From the NCBI GenBank assembly GCA_963747315.1, contig CAVVEQ010000013.1:372001-436000 (forward strand): DNA of 64,000 bases, read 5' to 3'. A program made the translations under genes and the position numbers. Shown in pieces: positions 45,765 to 55,016 of this stretch. Origin of the DNA: CAVVEQ01 sp963747315 (GTDB taxonomy: Bacteria > Chloroflexota > Anaerolineae > Anaerolineales > Anaerolineaceae). Each line of letters begins with the position of its first letter. Within the stretch, counting starts at the first letter, position 1. The notes beneath the pieces were generated by a model. That model worked only from the letters and a program-made list of their open reading frames with translations. It did not search any database and was not told where the DNA came from.

Positions 45765-46346
45765 TTAATGGTTGAAGCGGCATTCATGAAGCGGGATATA
45801 TTCCGCCCCTCCAGGTTTGAGGATGCTTTGAAAGAGGGTGACCGATACGATCTGGATCGGCGGAATGGTTGTTGATGATACCGTGCGTAGGGAATTGGAT
45901 AAAATGTTTTGTTCCTGCCTGGTGATTTCCGGTCTAACCCGTCCCAGGGTAAGGTGAGGTGTGAAGGGTTTTTCCTCGGGTTCGTACCCAAGTTTCCTCG
46001 AGCCTTCTTCAATGGCACGGGCAAGTTGGATCAACTCACTGGTTTCCGGTAAACCTGCCCAGATAACGCGTGGGTTGTTGACTGAAGGGAACGCTCCAAG
46101 GCGGTTCACGTTTGTAGAGAATGACCTTGCCTGGTTGGCTGTATTCCTTATCATCTGTTGCAATGAGGATATTTCCCAGGTGTGCACATCCCCAAGAAAT
46201 TTCAAAGTGAGGTGAAGGTTCTTTTCCGGGGTCCATTTGATCTTTTCCGGGACCGCGTTTTTTAATTGGTGGATGATCAACGCCAAATGGTTCTGAATGG
46301 AAGGTTCAAGTTCGACAGCGATGAAAGCTCTGATGGAATCATCCAT
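45765..46346 (-). CDS. thpR: RNA 2',3'-cyclic phosphodiesterase (2'-5' RNA ligase family)
   Basis: A 193-residue 2H phosphoesterase. Both H-x-T motifs are seen: NLHLTLKFLGD (about 45) and FTPHLTLGRV (about 130), with the family opening IRAFIAVELEPSIQ. Members open 2',3'-cyclic phosphates at RNA ends and can join tRNA halves in vitro. The start MDDSIRAF is chosen because the family begins there; a longer hydrophobic upstream reading would run into the divergent hemW region. Confidence 0.93.
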   Translation of the reverse strand: MDDSIRAFIAVELEPSIQNHLALIIHQLKNAVPEKIKWTPEKNLHLTLKFLGDVHTWEISSLQQMIRNTANQARSFSTNVNRLGAFPSVNNPRVIWAGLPETSELIQLARAIEEGSRKLGYEPEEKPFTPHLTLGRVRPEITRQEQNILSNSLRTVSSTTIPPIQIVSVTLFQSILKPGGAEYIPLHECRFNH

Positions 46347-46372
46347 GCCGAACAGTATAATGATGCCAAAAA

Positions 46373-47614
46373 ATGATGTCAAGCCGAAAAACAGATTCAC
46401 AAGATCCAGCAATACCGTCACAAAGTGAACCGGTCAGTATTTACGTTCATATCCCTTTTTGCGAGAAAAGGTGCCTATACTGTGACTTTGTGACCGAAGC
46501 AGGCATTAACCATCTTATCCCCGATTACCTGGCTGCACTTTCCCGCGAGTTGGAGGAAGTGGCTGAAGGGTTCCCCGCTACTGACCACATCCATACGATC
46601 TACCTGGGGGGTGGAACACCATCCATTCTTCCCACAGAAGGGGTAAAGGCATTGTTGGATAGGATACGCAATGTTTTCCCAGTGCGAGCCAACGCTGAAA
46701 TCACCCTGGAAATGAATCCGGGTACTGTCAATCCTGATTACTTGCAGGATTTAAAAGAAAGTGGCGTGAACCGGTTAAGCATCGGAATGCAATCGGCAGT
46801 TAATTCGGAATTACGCACACTCGATCGAATACACAATTTTGAACAATTCCTGATTACTTTCAAAACCGCTAAAGGGATCGGATTTGAAAATATTAGCGCA
46901 GATTTGATCTATGGGATACCGGGACAGAATTTGCAGAGTTGGGAGGATTCTTTACAGAAGCTGCTTGATCTGCAACCCAGTCATGCATCCCTTTACAGTC
47001 TGACCATTGAAGAAGGCACTCCCTTCGCAAGAATGGTCGCGGAAGGCGTGCTGACAGTGCCAGAGGATGATCTTCTTGCAGATATGTATGAAATGGCTTC
47101 CGAGATATTGGAAAACTACGGTTTTGAGCAATATGAAATATCCAACTGGGCGAACAAAATACCGGATGGATCACTCAATCCATCCCGGCATAACCTTCAA
47201 TATTGGCGCAACCTGCCATACCTGGGTTTTGGAACTGGCGCTCATGGTTGTGCGGAAGGTATCAGGATGGCGAATATTACCGCGCTGCAGGATTACATCC
47301 TGCGTTCCGCTAATCCAGGCAAGAATCGATATCCCATGAGTTTTGCAACCGCGGATTTCAAAAGTATTGGCATTGAAGAGAAAATGCAAGAAACAATGAT
47401 GCTCGGTTTGCGGCTGACAAAAGAGGGAGTGAGCGAGCGTGATTTCTTTACGAGATTTGGTGTTGAACCCAGTGAAGTGTTTGAGCGACAAATCGTAGAG
47501 CTGGTGAATCAAGGTCTGTTGGAGGAGCTGGAGGATGAGGGGCAAACCATTCGACTGACCAAGCGCGGCAGGTTGCTGGGGAACAGAGTATTCATGAATT
47601 TCGTGGGAGAATAG
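46373..47614 (+). CDS. hemW: Heme chaperone HemW-like radical SAM protein
   Basis: A 413-residue radical SAM protein. The iron-sulfur motif is CEKRCLYCDF in SIYVHIPFCEKRC, the SAM region includes IYLGGGTPSILP, and EMNPGTVNPDYL and RLSIGMQSAVN follow. SADLIYGIPGQNLQSW and the C-terminal winged domain match the HemN/HemW group. The HemN-type extra N-terminal Cys arrangement is absent, and the short N-terminus favours HemW, which delivers haem, over coproporphyrinogen oxidase. That fits the haem-rich cytochrome bd in the window. It starts divergently from thpR. Confidence 0.9.
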   Translation: MMSSRKTDSQDPAIPSQSEPVSIYVHIPFCEKRCLYCDFVTEAGINHLIPDYLAALSRELEEVAEGFPATDHIHTIYLGGGTPSILPTEGVKALLDRIRNVFPVRANAEITLEMNPGTVNPDYLQDLKESGVNRLSIGMQSAVNSELRTLDRIHNFEQFLITFKTAKGIGFENISADLIYGIPGQNLQSWEDSLQKLLDLQPSHASLYSLTIEEGTPFARMVAEGVLTVPEDDLLADMYEMASEILENYGFEQYEISNWANKIPDGSLNPSRHNLQYWRNLPYLGFGTGAHGCAEGIRMANITALQDYILRSANPGKNRYPMSFATADFKSIGIEEKMQETMMLGLRLTKEGVSERDFFTRFGVEPSEVFERQIVELVNQGLLEELEDEGQTIRLTKRGRLLGNRVFMNFVGE

Positions 47615-47618
47615 GCGA

Positions 47619-48659
47619 TCAGATAACGACCACGCGGGTGCCGTTGCCGACCTGCTCAATTTTATCCCCTATAGTCCGGGGCATGGTCCACCGGAAGATC
47701 CAATTGGCTTCCTCGGGGGTCATATTAATACAACCGTGGCTCATGGGAACACCATAGTTATCATGCCAGTATGTGCCATGGAATGCGATCCCATGGGGAG
47801 CAAAAAAGGTGGACCAAGGTACACCCGGAAGCTCGTACGCCTTCAGGTCGGAAGTCAGTTTACCATCCCCCATGTGCTTGGAAGGCATTTTGGAATAAAC
47901 ATGATAATTTCCGGGCGGTGTGTTCGTAGATATCGAACCAGGGGAGGGGGAGTAATCGGGTACCCCCGAGGATATTTTAGTTTTCAGAACGATCTCATCA
48001 CCGCGATATGCTGTCAACGTCTGGGTGGCCAGCACAACCTCTATCCGTTTTTGCGCATCCGGAAAGTCGGAATCTAACGGTGTGAATGACTGAAAGGGAA
48101 CCTGGCGGAGATGTTCCGCCCTCACATAGTAGCGAATATTATCCAGGAGCTCATCGTGGATTCGGTACCAAACCTCGCCATCCGGGCCTTCGGCTTTCCC
48201 ATCCACCCAGTGCAGGGATTGGTAATACAACCGGTACAAGGGCTCCCAATATTTTTTCCCTTTTAACCACATCACCTGGCTAAATGGTACAGTCACTTCC
48301 GCTAGGATTCCGGCCTCGGGTACGGTGTCCATAATGGGATTGAGAATCGTGGAGACTTTCTGAAGGTGGGCAGAATGCATGTAGCCGCCCCAGACCCGGT
48401 ACCAACGCGGATTATAGTCAGGCCCGTATTCAGATTCGACTTCATAATAATAATTGACCAGATCGTCGCGGAAATGCTGATACTGGATCCGGCTCTCATC
48501 GTTGGGCTGGCTGTATACACTGATCGAATCGGTTGCCACGCGGATAACCTGGTTGGGCGATGACCGGGTACCAGCCCGGGCAATCGGAAAGGCTCCAGCT
48601 CCGGCGGTCAGAGAAGCTGAAAATTTCAAAAAATCCCTTCGACTCAGGTCAGATTTCAT
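47619..48659 (-). CDS. Tat-exported L,D-transpeptidase (YkuD)
   Basis: A 346-residue wall-crosslinking enzyme. A twin-arginine signal (MKSDLSRRDFLKFSASL) directs export. An SH3-like or spacer region occupies about 40-190. The YkuD domain (about 205-340) has the catalytic SHGCINM motif with the conserved His upstream in HGTYWHDNYG. It forms 3-3 peptide crosslinks or attaches proteins to peptidoglycan. It is convergent with hemW, 4 bases apart. Confidence 0.93.
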   Translation of the reverse strand: MKSDLSRRDFLKFSASLTAGAGAFPIARAGTRSSPNQVIRVATDSISVYSQPNDESRIQYQHFRDDLVNYYYEVESEYGPDYNPRWYRVWGGYMHSAHLQKVSTILNPIMDTVPEAGILAEVTVPFSQVMWLKGKKYWEPLYRLYYQSLHWVDGKAEGPDGEVWYRIHDELLDNIRYYVRAEHLRQVPFQSFTPLDSDFPDAQKRIEVVLATQTLTAYRGDEIVLKTKISSGVPDYSPSPGSISTNTPPGNYHVYSKMPSKHMGDGKLTSDLKAYELPGVPWSTFFAPHGIAFHGTYWHDNYGVPMSHGCINMTPEEANWIFRWTMPRTIGDKIEQVGNGTRVVVI

Positions 48660-48743
48660 CCGGAAAATTATAACAACGAATTGGAGCTAAATGGTAATAA
48701 TTGCATTAAGAATTAGAATACTTGTACTAAGTCTTGAAAACGC

Positions 48744-48772
48744 TTTACTTCATATCCGCATTCCTCTATAAT
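48744..48772 (+). promoter_or_regulatory. Promoter of the GH25 gene
   Basis: TTTACT (48744-48749), a 17-base spacer and a consensus TATAAT (48767-48772), 29 bases before the ATG. A GGAG site lies before the start codon. Confidence 0.6.
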
Positions 48773-48801
48773 CTTAAGCATCGAGATGTTAGGAGAATAA
48801 A

Positions 48802-49641
48802 ATGGAAAATCCAATGGTGATGGGAATCGATGTGAGCCGGTGGCAGCAAAAAGTGGACTGGTCGTTACTGAAATCAAAAGGGGTTGAATTCGCCATTCTC
48901 AAAGCAACCCAGGGTGATTACCTCACTGATCCAATGCTCAAGAACCATTATAAGAATGCTCGCGACGCTGGCATGCTGGTTGGGGCATACCATTGGTGCG
49001 ATCCCATGTCCAAGGATGATCTCCAGGCGAAATACTTCCTGCAAGCGGTAAAGGACCTGGATCTTTGCTTCATCGTCGCCGACGTTGAGCAGCATTGGAC
49101 GGATTGGAATGAGTGGCGTAATAAAAAGATAACCAAGATCATCCCTTCACAGAGGGTCAGCGATAATGCGAAAAAGGTGGTGGAATATTGGAACGGAAAA
49201 GTGAATGCTCCGATCATCGTCTATACCCGGGCAACATTTATCGATTATTATGCGGCACAAGCCTCCGCCTGGCTGCCTAAATATCCCCTCTGGCTGGCGC
49301 ATTACACTCACACAATTAGAAAAGATAGTTCCAAAGCAGCCTATACCTGGGAAAAATTCAGTCTCGAGGTTCCCCGCAGTGGTGCTCCGAAATTGCCACG
49401 CAATTGCGCCAAATGGGTTTTCTGGCAGTTCACAGGCGGTAAATACATACTTCCAGGAGTTGACTCATCCATAGATCTAAATTTGTTCAATGGCGACCTG
49501 GCAGCGCTCTATAAATTTGCCGGGAGGAAATTACCAGTCAGTGTAGTGGAAGAAACAACGGAACCTGCTCCACTCTCTCTGGAAGAGCGTATAGATAGAC
49601 TGGAAAAAATTGCCAGGGAAAAAGGATGGAAATTGGACTGA
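48802..49641 (+). CDS. GH25 lysozyme-like protein without signal peptide
   Basis: A 279-residue GH25 muramidase-fold protein. The catalytic Asp/Glu set is visible in MGIDVSRWQ, KATQGDY and FIVADVEQHW, with AHYTH and KWVFWQFTGG near the end of the barrel and SSIDLNLFNG closing it. A short coiled-coil tail (LEERIDRLEKIAREKGW) follows a Pro/Glu linker. There is no signal peptide or membrane helix, so export would need a non-classical route or cell lysis. The tail suggests a self-associating or partner-binding role. It is convergent with recJ. Confidence 0.9.
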   Translation: MENPMVMGIDVSRWQQKVDWSLLKSKGVEFAILKATQGDYLTDPMLKNHYKNARDAGMLVGAYHWCDPMSKDDLQAKYFLQAVKDLDLCFIVADVEQHWTDWNEWRNKKITKIIPSQRVSDNAKKVVEYWNGKVNAPIIVYTRATFIDYYAAQASAWLPKYPLWLAHYTHTIRKDSSKAAYTWEKFSLEVPRSGAPKLPRNCAKWVFWQFTGGKYILPGVDSSIDLNLFNGDLAALYKFAGRKLPVSVVEETTEPAPLSLEERIDRLEKIAREKGWKLD

Positions 49642-49658
49642 ATCTGGCGAGGTGTTCC

Positions 49659-51986
49659 TCAGGTTAGATGCTTAAATAACTGGACTAAGTCTGCACTGCG
49701 AAAATAATCCCTGAATGCCCTTGTTTCCTGGAAAACCTGGAACAGGGCATTTTCGATCTCCTTTTGCCTGCGGGGATCTGCCTTCTCTCCGGGGGCGTTT
49801 AAAATTATCGTGCTTTCCCCTTCGATCATTGACGTGATGTCGCCCCGCGCGCAAAGGAAATCCAGACCCAAGCGGATAAACACTTCTGTTTGCGCGCAAT
49901 GAATCGCCAGCTCTGTGATGTTGGCGATACCATTCTTTCTCTGAATTGCATATTTCACCAATCCCGCCAGTATTGTGACCGCGGTTTGAAGAGACCCTTC
50001 AAGCGGATCCAGATCATAAACAAGGACTTTATCCGGGAGAGCTGTGGAGATTAATCCTGCCAGGATATCCCAATCCGGAGGAGTGGAGGTGATCACCAAT
50101 TCACTCGACCTGGCAGCATTCGTGCGATTTACTCCTGCAGGAATATTCTGAATTAAGTTGCCTTCTCTGAAAACTGCCACACCTGGCATCTTTGAGAAGG
50201 AAATTATCTCGGAAACGTCGACTTTCTTGTGGCGATTGTCAATAACCTCGAAATCTTTTTTCGAAGAAAGTTGTAAAGGTAAGAATTCCTCCTGGCGAAA
50301 TCCCTTCCATTCGATTGTCACCTGCGGTTTTCCACGATAGTTAGATTTTTTTAGCGTATACGCCAGGTCAAAAGCTCGCCCAGGGTACTCTTCTCCGTTG
50401 GATTGCCAGTGCAGGACATCGATGACCACATTGTAATCATCCCGGATGGATAATTTGGTGTGTTCCTGATTTTTTCCAAGTTGTTTCAGATCGATGATTT
50501 CAACATCCCTAGCAGCCAAAAGAACCTCGGAATTTCCCTGTCCAAATGGTGCCAACCGGTCAATCCGATCTGCCAGAACCGGGGTTATCTCTGAGAAACC
50601 AAGGTAAGCTTCGATCTCCAACGGGATTTCTTTGAGACCTTCCGGATTGCTTGCGAAAATCTCGGAATTAATCCGGCGATGAAAGAGGGGCAGGTCATCG
50701 GAACGCAAGGAAAGCCCAGCAGCTTGAGGGTGCCCGCCGAATCCCAGGAGGAGATCGCTGCAACGGTTAATTGCTTGGATGATATTTACCCCGGAAATGG
50801 AGCGGGCGGATCCGCGGGCGATTCCGTGTTCATCAGTGCGGAAGATAAAAACCGGGCGCTGGAAAAGGGTGGCGAGTCTCCCTGCAACCAATCCAAGCAC
50901 CCCTCCTGTCCAAAGAGGGTGAGAGAGGACAATCGAAGGCTCATCGAGGAGACCTGGATTCTGCTCCACTTGCCGGAGAGCAGCGGATTCGACGCTCTCG
51001 GTGAGTATGCGGCGCTGACCATTCAGCCCCTCGATTTGCAGCGAAAAAGTGTTGATGAATTGACGATCCTCGGATAGGAGGAATTCGACAACAGGGTTGG
51101 CGTCCGAAAGGCGGCCAACTGCGTTGAGGCGGGGAGCCAGGTAAAAATTTACATGATCCTCATTTAGGGCTAACGGATCGATTTTTGCAATATCTAATAA
51201 ACTGCGTATAGCCAATCTATCTGTTGCCCTTAGTTGATCCAACCCTCTTTTTACCAAATAGCGATTCTCCCCCCGTAGGCTCGCCATATCCGCCAATGTG
51301 CCCATCGCAGCGAGATCAAGCAGTTGATCAGGTGATTGCGGATCTGAACTTGAAGTTAGCAAGGCTTTGGCAAGTTCAAATGCTGTACCTGCACCGCAGA
51401 GGGTAGAAAGGGGATCTTCTCCGGGAAGAAAATGAGGGTTGATAACGGCGAAGGCGGAAGGCAGCGTTTCTGGCAGTGTGTGATGATCAGAAATGATTAG
51501 ATCAACACCAGCCTGTATGCACGCTTCCGCTGCTGCGACCTCGGAGATCCCTGTATCGCATGTGATCAGCAGGCGGATACCCCTGGATAAAAAATCCTGC
51601 AGAAAAGGGAGAGAGATCCCATGGCTTTCAGGACCGCGAACCGGGATATGGTAATTAACATCTGCCCCCAGCGCTCGCAGTGATTGAACCAAGATGGCAG
51701 TGGAAGTTTGTCCATCGACATCAAAATCACCCCAAACGCCGATCCTCTCGTGCTTTTGAATCGCCAAATTTATCCGCGCCACAGCCTCTTTCATTCCAGG
51801 AAGCCGATACGGCTGGTCCATTCCAGGTTTTTCAGGATTCAGGAATTCTTTTGCCATCGACCGGTTGGTAACCCCTCTACGATAAAGTGCTGCAGCGATC
51901 AATAGATCTCCAGCCACCTCATCAACCAGATCAACCGGGATCGGCGTATCGACCGGCTCAAGCCAGGTTTTTGAAGATAGGATCAA
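49659..51986 (-). CDS. recJ: Single-stranded-DNA exonuclease RecJ
   Basis: A 775-residue DHH-family 5'-3' exonuclease. The active-site motifs are VWGDFDVDGQTSTAIL, TCDTGI, LIISDHHTLPE and ASLRGENRYLVK-like; DHHA1 follows with GFGGHPQAAGLSL. It is longer than the E. coli protein; the extra C-terminal domain (about 560-775) has no recognised catalytic motif. Its start overlaps the PD-(D/E)XK nuclease stop by 4 bases, so it belongs to the DNA-repair operon. Confidence 0.95.
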   Translation of the reverse strand: MILSSKTWLEPVDTPIPVDLVDEVAGDLLIAAALYRRGVTNRSMAKEFLNPEKPGMDQPYRLPGMKEAVARINLAIQKHERIGVWGDFDVDGQTSTAILVQSLRALGADVNYHIPVRGPESHGISLPFLQDFLSRGIRLLITCDTGISEVAAAEACIQAGVDLIISDHHTLPETLPSAFAVINPHFLPGEDPLSTLCGAGTAFELAKALLTSSSDPQSPDQLLDLAAMGTLADMASLRGENRYLVKRGLDQLRATDRLAIRSLLDIAKIDPLALNEDHVNFYLAPRLNAVGRLSDANPVVEFLLSEDRQFINTFSLQIEGLNGQRRILTESVESAALRQVEQNPGLLDEPSIVLSHPLWTGGVLGLVAGRLATLFQRPVFIFRTDEHGIARGSARSISGVNIIQAINRCSDLLLGFGGHPQAAGLSLRSDDLPLFHRRINSEIFASNPEGLKEIPLEIEAYLGFSEITPVLADRIDRLAPFGQGNSEVLLAARDVEIIDLKQLGKNQEHTKLSIRDDYNVVIDVLHWQSNGEEYPGRAFDLAYTLKKSNYRGKPQVTIEWKGFRQEEFLPLQLSSKKDFEVIDNRHKKVDVSEIISFSKMPGVAVFREGNLIQNIPAGVNRTNAARSSELVITSTPPDWDILAGLISTALPDKVLVYDLDPLEGSLQTAVTILAGLVKYAIQRKNGIANITELAIHCAQTEVFIRLGLDFLCARGDITSMIEGESTIILNAPGEKADPRRQKEIENALFQVFQETRAFRDYFRSADLVQLFKHLT

Positions 51987-52801
51987 AACTGGATCTCCTC
52001 GGTGTCTGAAAAGGAGAATCCACTTAAATCTTCGACTTCCAATTCCTCTGATTCATTCAAATCCCCTGCTTCAAGACCCCGTTCGCAATAGGAACGATAA
52101 GGGCAGAATCTGCAAATTTTATCGTTCGACGTTTTAATGAATTTGTCATCGCGAGTGGAGAGAATAGAACTTATCAGGGTGGATAAGTACTCTTCATCCG
52201 CGTCCAACCGGGCTTTGTCAATATTGAATATTTCCTCATCGTCGGGGAAATCCGCGAACCAGTAGATCATAGATATTTGCGATGGCAAGGATCCGCCGCC
52301 CGGGATCAATTTTTGCAGAGAGCGGAAGAGAACCCAGGGGTATATCCGGGTCTGTAGTCGTTGTTGTAAGGCTATTCGTTTCGGTTTCCTTTTCGACGTT
52401 TTCCAGTCCAGGATGAGCAATTCCCCATCATTTGTTACCGCGATCAGATCGAATTTCGCGATGATCCTGAAACCATTCAGGGAAGATGAGAGGGTGGTTT
52501 CCGGGTAAGAATATTTGATATTTCTGAGTTTTTGAAATTCAAGGTGATTCTGAACCCAGATCTTCAACTCGATATCGTCATTTTCATTGACCACAATCAA
52601 CGGATCCAATCCAAGGTACATCTGGTGGAGGATCCTGTGGAGTCGAACCCCAAGGTTCATTTGCCTTTCCAGTTCCAAAACCGGCTCACTTTGAATTGCC
52701 GGCCAGGCTACCTTTTGGATATATTTCAATTGGAATCTGCGGGGACAATCCACATAATCCTGGAGATTATGCTGGGAGAATGAAAAATCATTTAGCAGCA
52801 T
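51983..52801 (-). CDS. Stand-alone PD-(D/E)XK nuclease with iron-sulfur cysteines (RecB/Cas4-like)
   Basis: A 272-residue RecB-like nuclease. The nuclease motifs are visible: the helix Arg/His region GVRLHRILHQMYLG, an acidic KFDLIAV, the metal-binding LLILDWKT (Asp and Lys), then LQTRIYPWVLF. Four cysteines match the iron-sulfur staple of AddB, Dna2 and Cas4 nucleases: Cys19 in DCPRRF and three in CRFCPYRSYC. A helicase domain is absent. The start MLLNDFSFSQHN overlaps the UvrD-type stop by 14 bases. Within this operon it probably supplies the nuclease to the adjacent helicases. Confidence 0.88.
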   Translation of the reverse strand: MLLNDFSFSQHNLQDYVDCPRRFQLKYIQKVAWPAIQSEPVLELERQMNLGVRLHRILHQMYLGLDPLIVVNENDDIELKIWVQNHLEFQKLRNIKYSYPETTLSSSLNGFRIIAKFDLIAVTNDGELLILDWKTSKRKPKRIALQQRLQTRIYPWVLFRSLQKLIPGGGSLPSQISMIYWFADFPDDEEIFNIDKARLDADEEYLSTLISSILSTRDDKFIKTSNDKICRFCPYRSYCERGLEAGDLNESEELEVEDLSGFSFSDTEEIQF

Positions 52802-55016
52802 CAATTCGACCTTCCCAAGCTGACCGGATGGCTTCAAATGGAATCGACTGTTTGGCGTCTCCTCGCCGGCCCGTATTCCATGTGATGCATAATTCACGAC
52901 GGGCACGCGTTATCCCAACGAAAAACAAACGCAATCGTTCTGAAGAATAATCAATCCTTGATCGCATGGTGGCTCGCCCTTCGGTCATGTAAATTCCCAC
53001 TGGGTCTTTGTTTAACAGAGCTGTAAGCCGGGAAATTGTCTCCGCCTCAAGGTTAAGATGATCGCGGATAAACCATTTCTCACCGATATAAGAATCAAAT
53101 GGTTGGGCAAAAGGAAAATCGTAATTATTTGCAGATAAGATATACACGCGGTCCCATTCCAGGCCTTTGGCTTTGTGGATCGTGGCTATAACCACTTCTC
53201 CTTTGTGTTTTTCCGGGTCGAAACCGGAATCTTCCTCATCAAAACCCGGAAATTTACGCTTGTTCAAGGCGATTTGCGTCAATTCGTCCGCAAAATCCGG
53301 GAGTGCCCAGGACGGTTCCTGTGATGCAGATCTTTCAAGCGACAGGGCAAGTTTATGCGACAATGCCAGAGCACCGGGCTTAGTATAAATATCCTGGCTA
53401 ATGATCAGAAGCAGTTGATCGATCGGAAGAGATGCAGCAAGCTGCCATTTTTTTACCATTTCCCGAAATGATGCCATTGCAGCCATTTCTGCTTCATCCA
53501 ATTCAACTGTTAGCAACCAATCCTTCCCGGGAGTTGGGTGGATGAATTCTTCACAGTGATTGCATTTTTTCAATCGATTGGCAAGATCCTTAATTAGCGG
53601 GTCGGATCCAGCGGTTTCCTTTCCTGCCAGGCTTGTTTTTTCAAAAGCATCTGATAGCTTACCAGGTTGGTTCGGATCCGCAACGCAGCGAAGAATGGAG
53701 GCGAGGGTATCCGCAACTGTCCGAGTGGTGAGACTGCTGCGCAGCAACTCGAAGATCGGGATATTATTCGCTTTCAATTTCGCTGCAAGTTCTTCCCCGC
53801 GATCGTTCCGGGGGACAAGCACAGCGCAGGTGGAACCGGAATGGGTCGGCAGCCAATTTCTGATCGAGCGAACCACGGCATTTAATTCCTCCTCTGGTGT
53901 ATACCCGTCCTTGTTAAGGAAGATTGCACCGGGTTCATCGTCGGGATTCGGTTGCGGGTCGCCTGCTGGAGCAGGGGAGATCAATGGATAATCCAATGAT
54001 TCCTTTAATTGCTGATCGGACAATGATTTCGTCCAGCGTATCAACTCGTTGGCCAGAAAAATAATGCTCCTGGTGGAACGCCCGGAATGCTCGAGATTGT
54101 TACGCTTCACTCTTTTGGAAGACAAGAAGCGACGCAAATAGTAAGGGCTGGCAGTTGTGAAGGTTTCAAAAATTGCCTGATTGGGATCTCCCACGCGCAC
54201 CCAGTTCCCATCCGCGCCACTGAGCAAGTCGAGAATTTTCTCCTGAAGACGGCTTGAATCCTGGGCTTCATCTTCGAGGATAAACGGCCATTGTCTTCTC
54301 TTCCTCTCTAGGAATTCAGGATCAAGGGTAAGTGCTTTGAGGGCAAGAGATATCAGGTCATCAAAATCCACAGAGGAGCGCATGTTTAACGCGCGCTGGT
54401 ATTCGGTATAAACGTCCCTTACCAGAAGGATGAGCGGGTCCTCCAGACCTGAGGATGAAATCATTTCCTCCAGCTGATGGGGGGTGATCGGCTGGTCTTT
54501 GGCAATACTGATGGAATTAGCGCAGATCTGTTCGACGGTCTCCGCCCAGCGTTTTTGAACCTCATATTTTTCCAGATCATTAATATCCTGGATATATGCA
54601 AGCAATATATCTTTTCTGGAAGGCAGGAGGTTGCTCACGATCGAATGGATAATGGCGCTTGACTCCCTTTCTTCAAGAATTGAAAACTGATCGGATAACC
54701 CGACCAGGTCCGGTCTCTCCCGGACAATATCGTGCGCCAATCCATGTAGGGTCCTAACCCGGTATCCGAAATTTGGCAGTAAACCCTTTTCCTGAATAAA
54801 AACTGCGATCCTGGAAGAAAAATTCTGAACCGCTGAATTCACTAGCGTAACGATCAATACCTCCTGGTCATCCTGCAGGTTTTGATCAGCGACCAATTGG
54901 GCAGCCAGGCAGGAGAGGGTGTGCGTTTTACCGCTCCCGGGGACTGCTGAAATACCCATCCTGCCGGATTTATAAATAAGGACATCCTTTTGTCCGGGTC
55001 TTGGTTTAAACATCAC
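52788..55016 (-). CDS. UvrD/REP-type superfamily 1 helicase without nuclease domain (AddA-like)
   Basis: A 742-residue helicase. All SF1A motifs are seen: Walker A AVPGSGKTHTLS, DEAQDSSRLQEKIL, GDPNQAIFETF, motif IV-V region ATIHKAKGLEWDRVYIL, and motif VI GITRARRELCITW. The long nuclease tail found in AddA and RecB is missing, and the nuclease is instead the next gene. A translocating DNA helicase for resection or repair is the likely role. Its start overlaps the AddB-like stop by 11 bases. Confidence 0.93.
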   Translation of the reverse strand: MMFKPRPGQKDVLIYKSGRMGISAVPGSGKTHTLSCLAAQLVADQNLQDDQEVLIVTLVNSAVQNFSSRIAVFIQEKGLLPNFGYRVRTLHGLAHDIVRERPDLVGLSDQFSILEERESSAIIHSIVSNLLPSRKDILLAYIQDINDLEKYEVQKRWAETVEQICANSISIAKDQPITPHQLEEMISSSGLEDPLILLVRDVYTEYQRALNMRSSVDFDDLISLALKALTLDPEFLERKRRQWPFILEDEAQDSSRLQEKILDLLSGADGNWVRVGDPNQAIFETFTTASPYYLRRFLSSKRVKRNNLEHSGRSTRSIIFLANELIRWTKSLSDQQLKESLDYPLISPAPAGDPQPNPDDEPGAIFLNKDGYTPEEELNAVVRSIRNWLPTHSGSTCAVLVPRNDRGEELAAKLKANNIPIFELLRSSLTTRTVADTLASILRCVADPNQPGKLSDAFEKTSLAGKETAGSDPLIKDLANRLKKCNHCEEFIHPTPGKDWLLTVELDEAEMAAMASFREMVKKWQLAASLPIDQLLLIISQDIYTKPGALALSHKLALSLERSASQEPSWALPDFADELTQIALNKRKFPGFDEEDSGFDPEKHKGEVVIATIHKAKGLEWDRVYILSANNYDFPFAQPFDSYIGEKWFIRDHLNLEAETISRLTALLNKDPVGIYMTEGRATMRSRIDYSSERLRLFFVGITRARRELCITWNTGRRGDAKQSIPFEAIRSAWEGRIDAAK

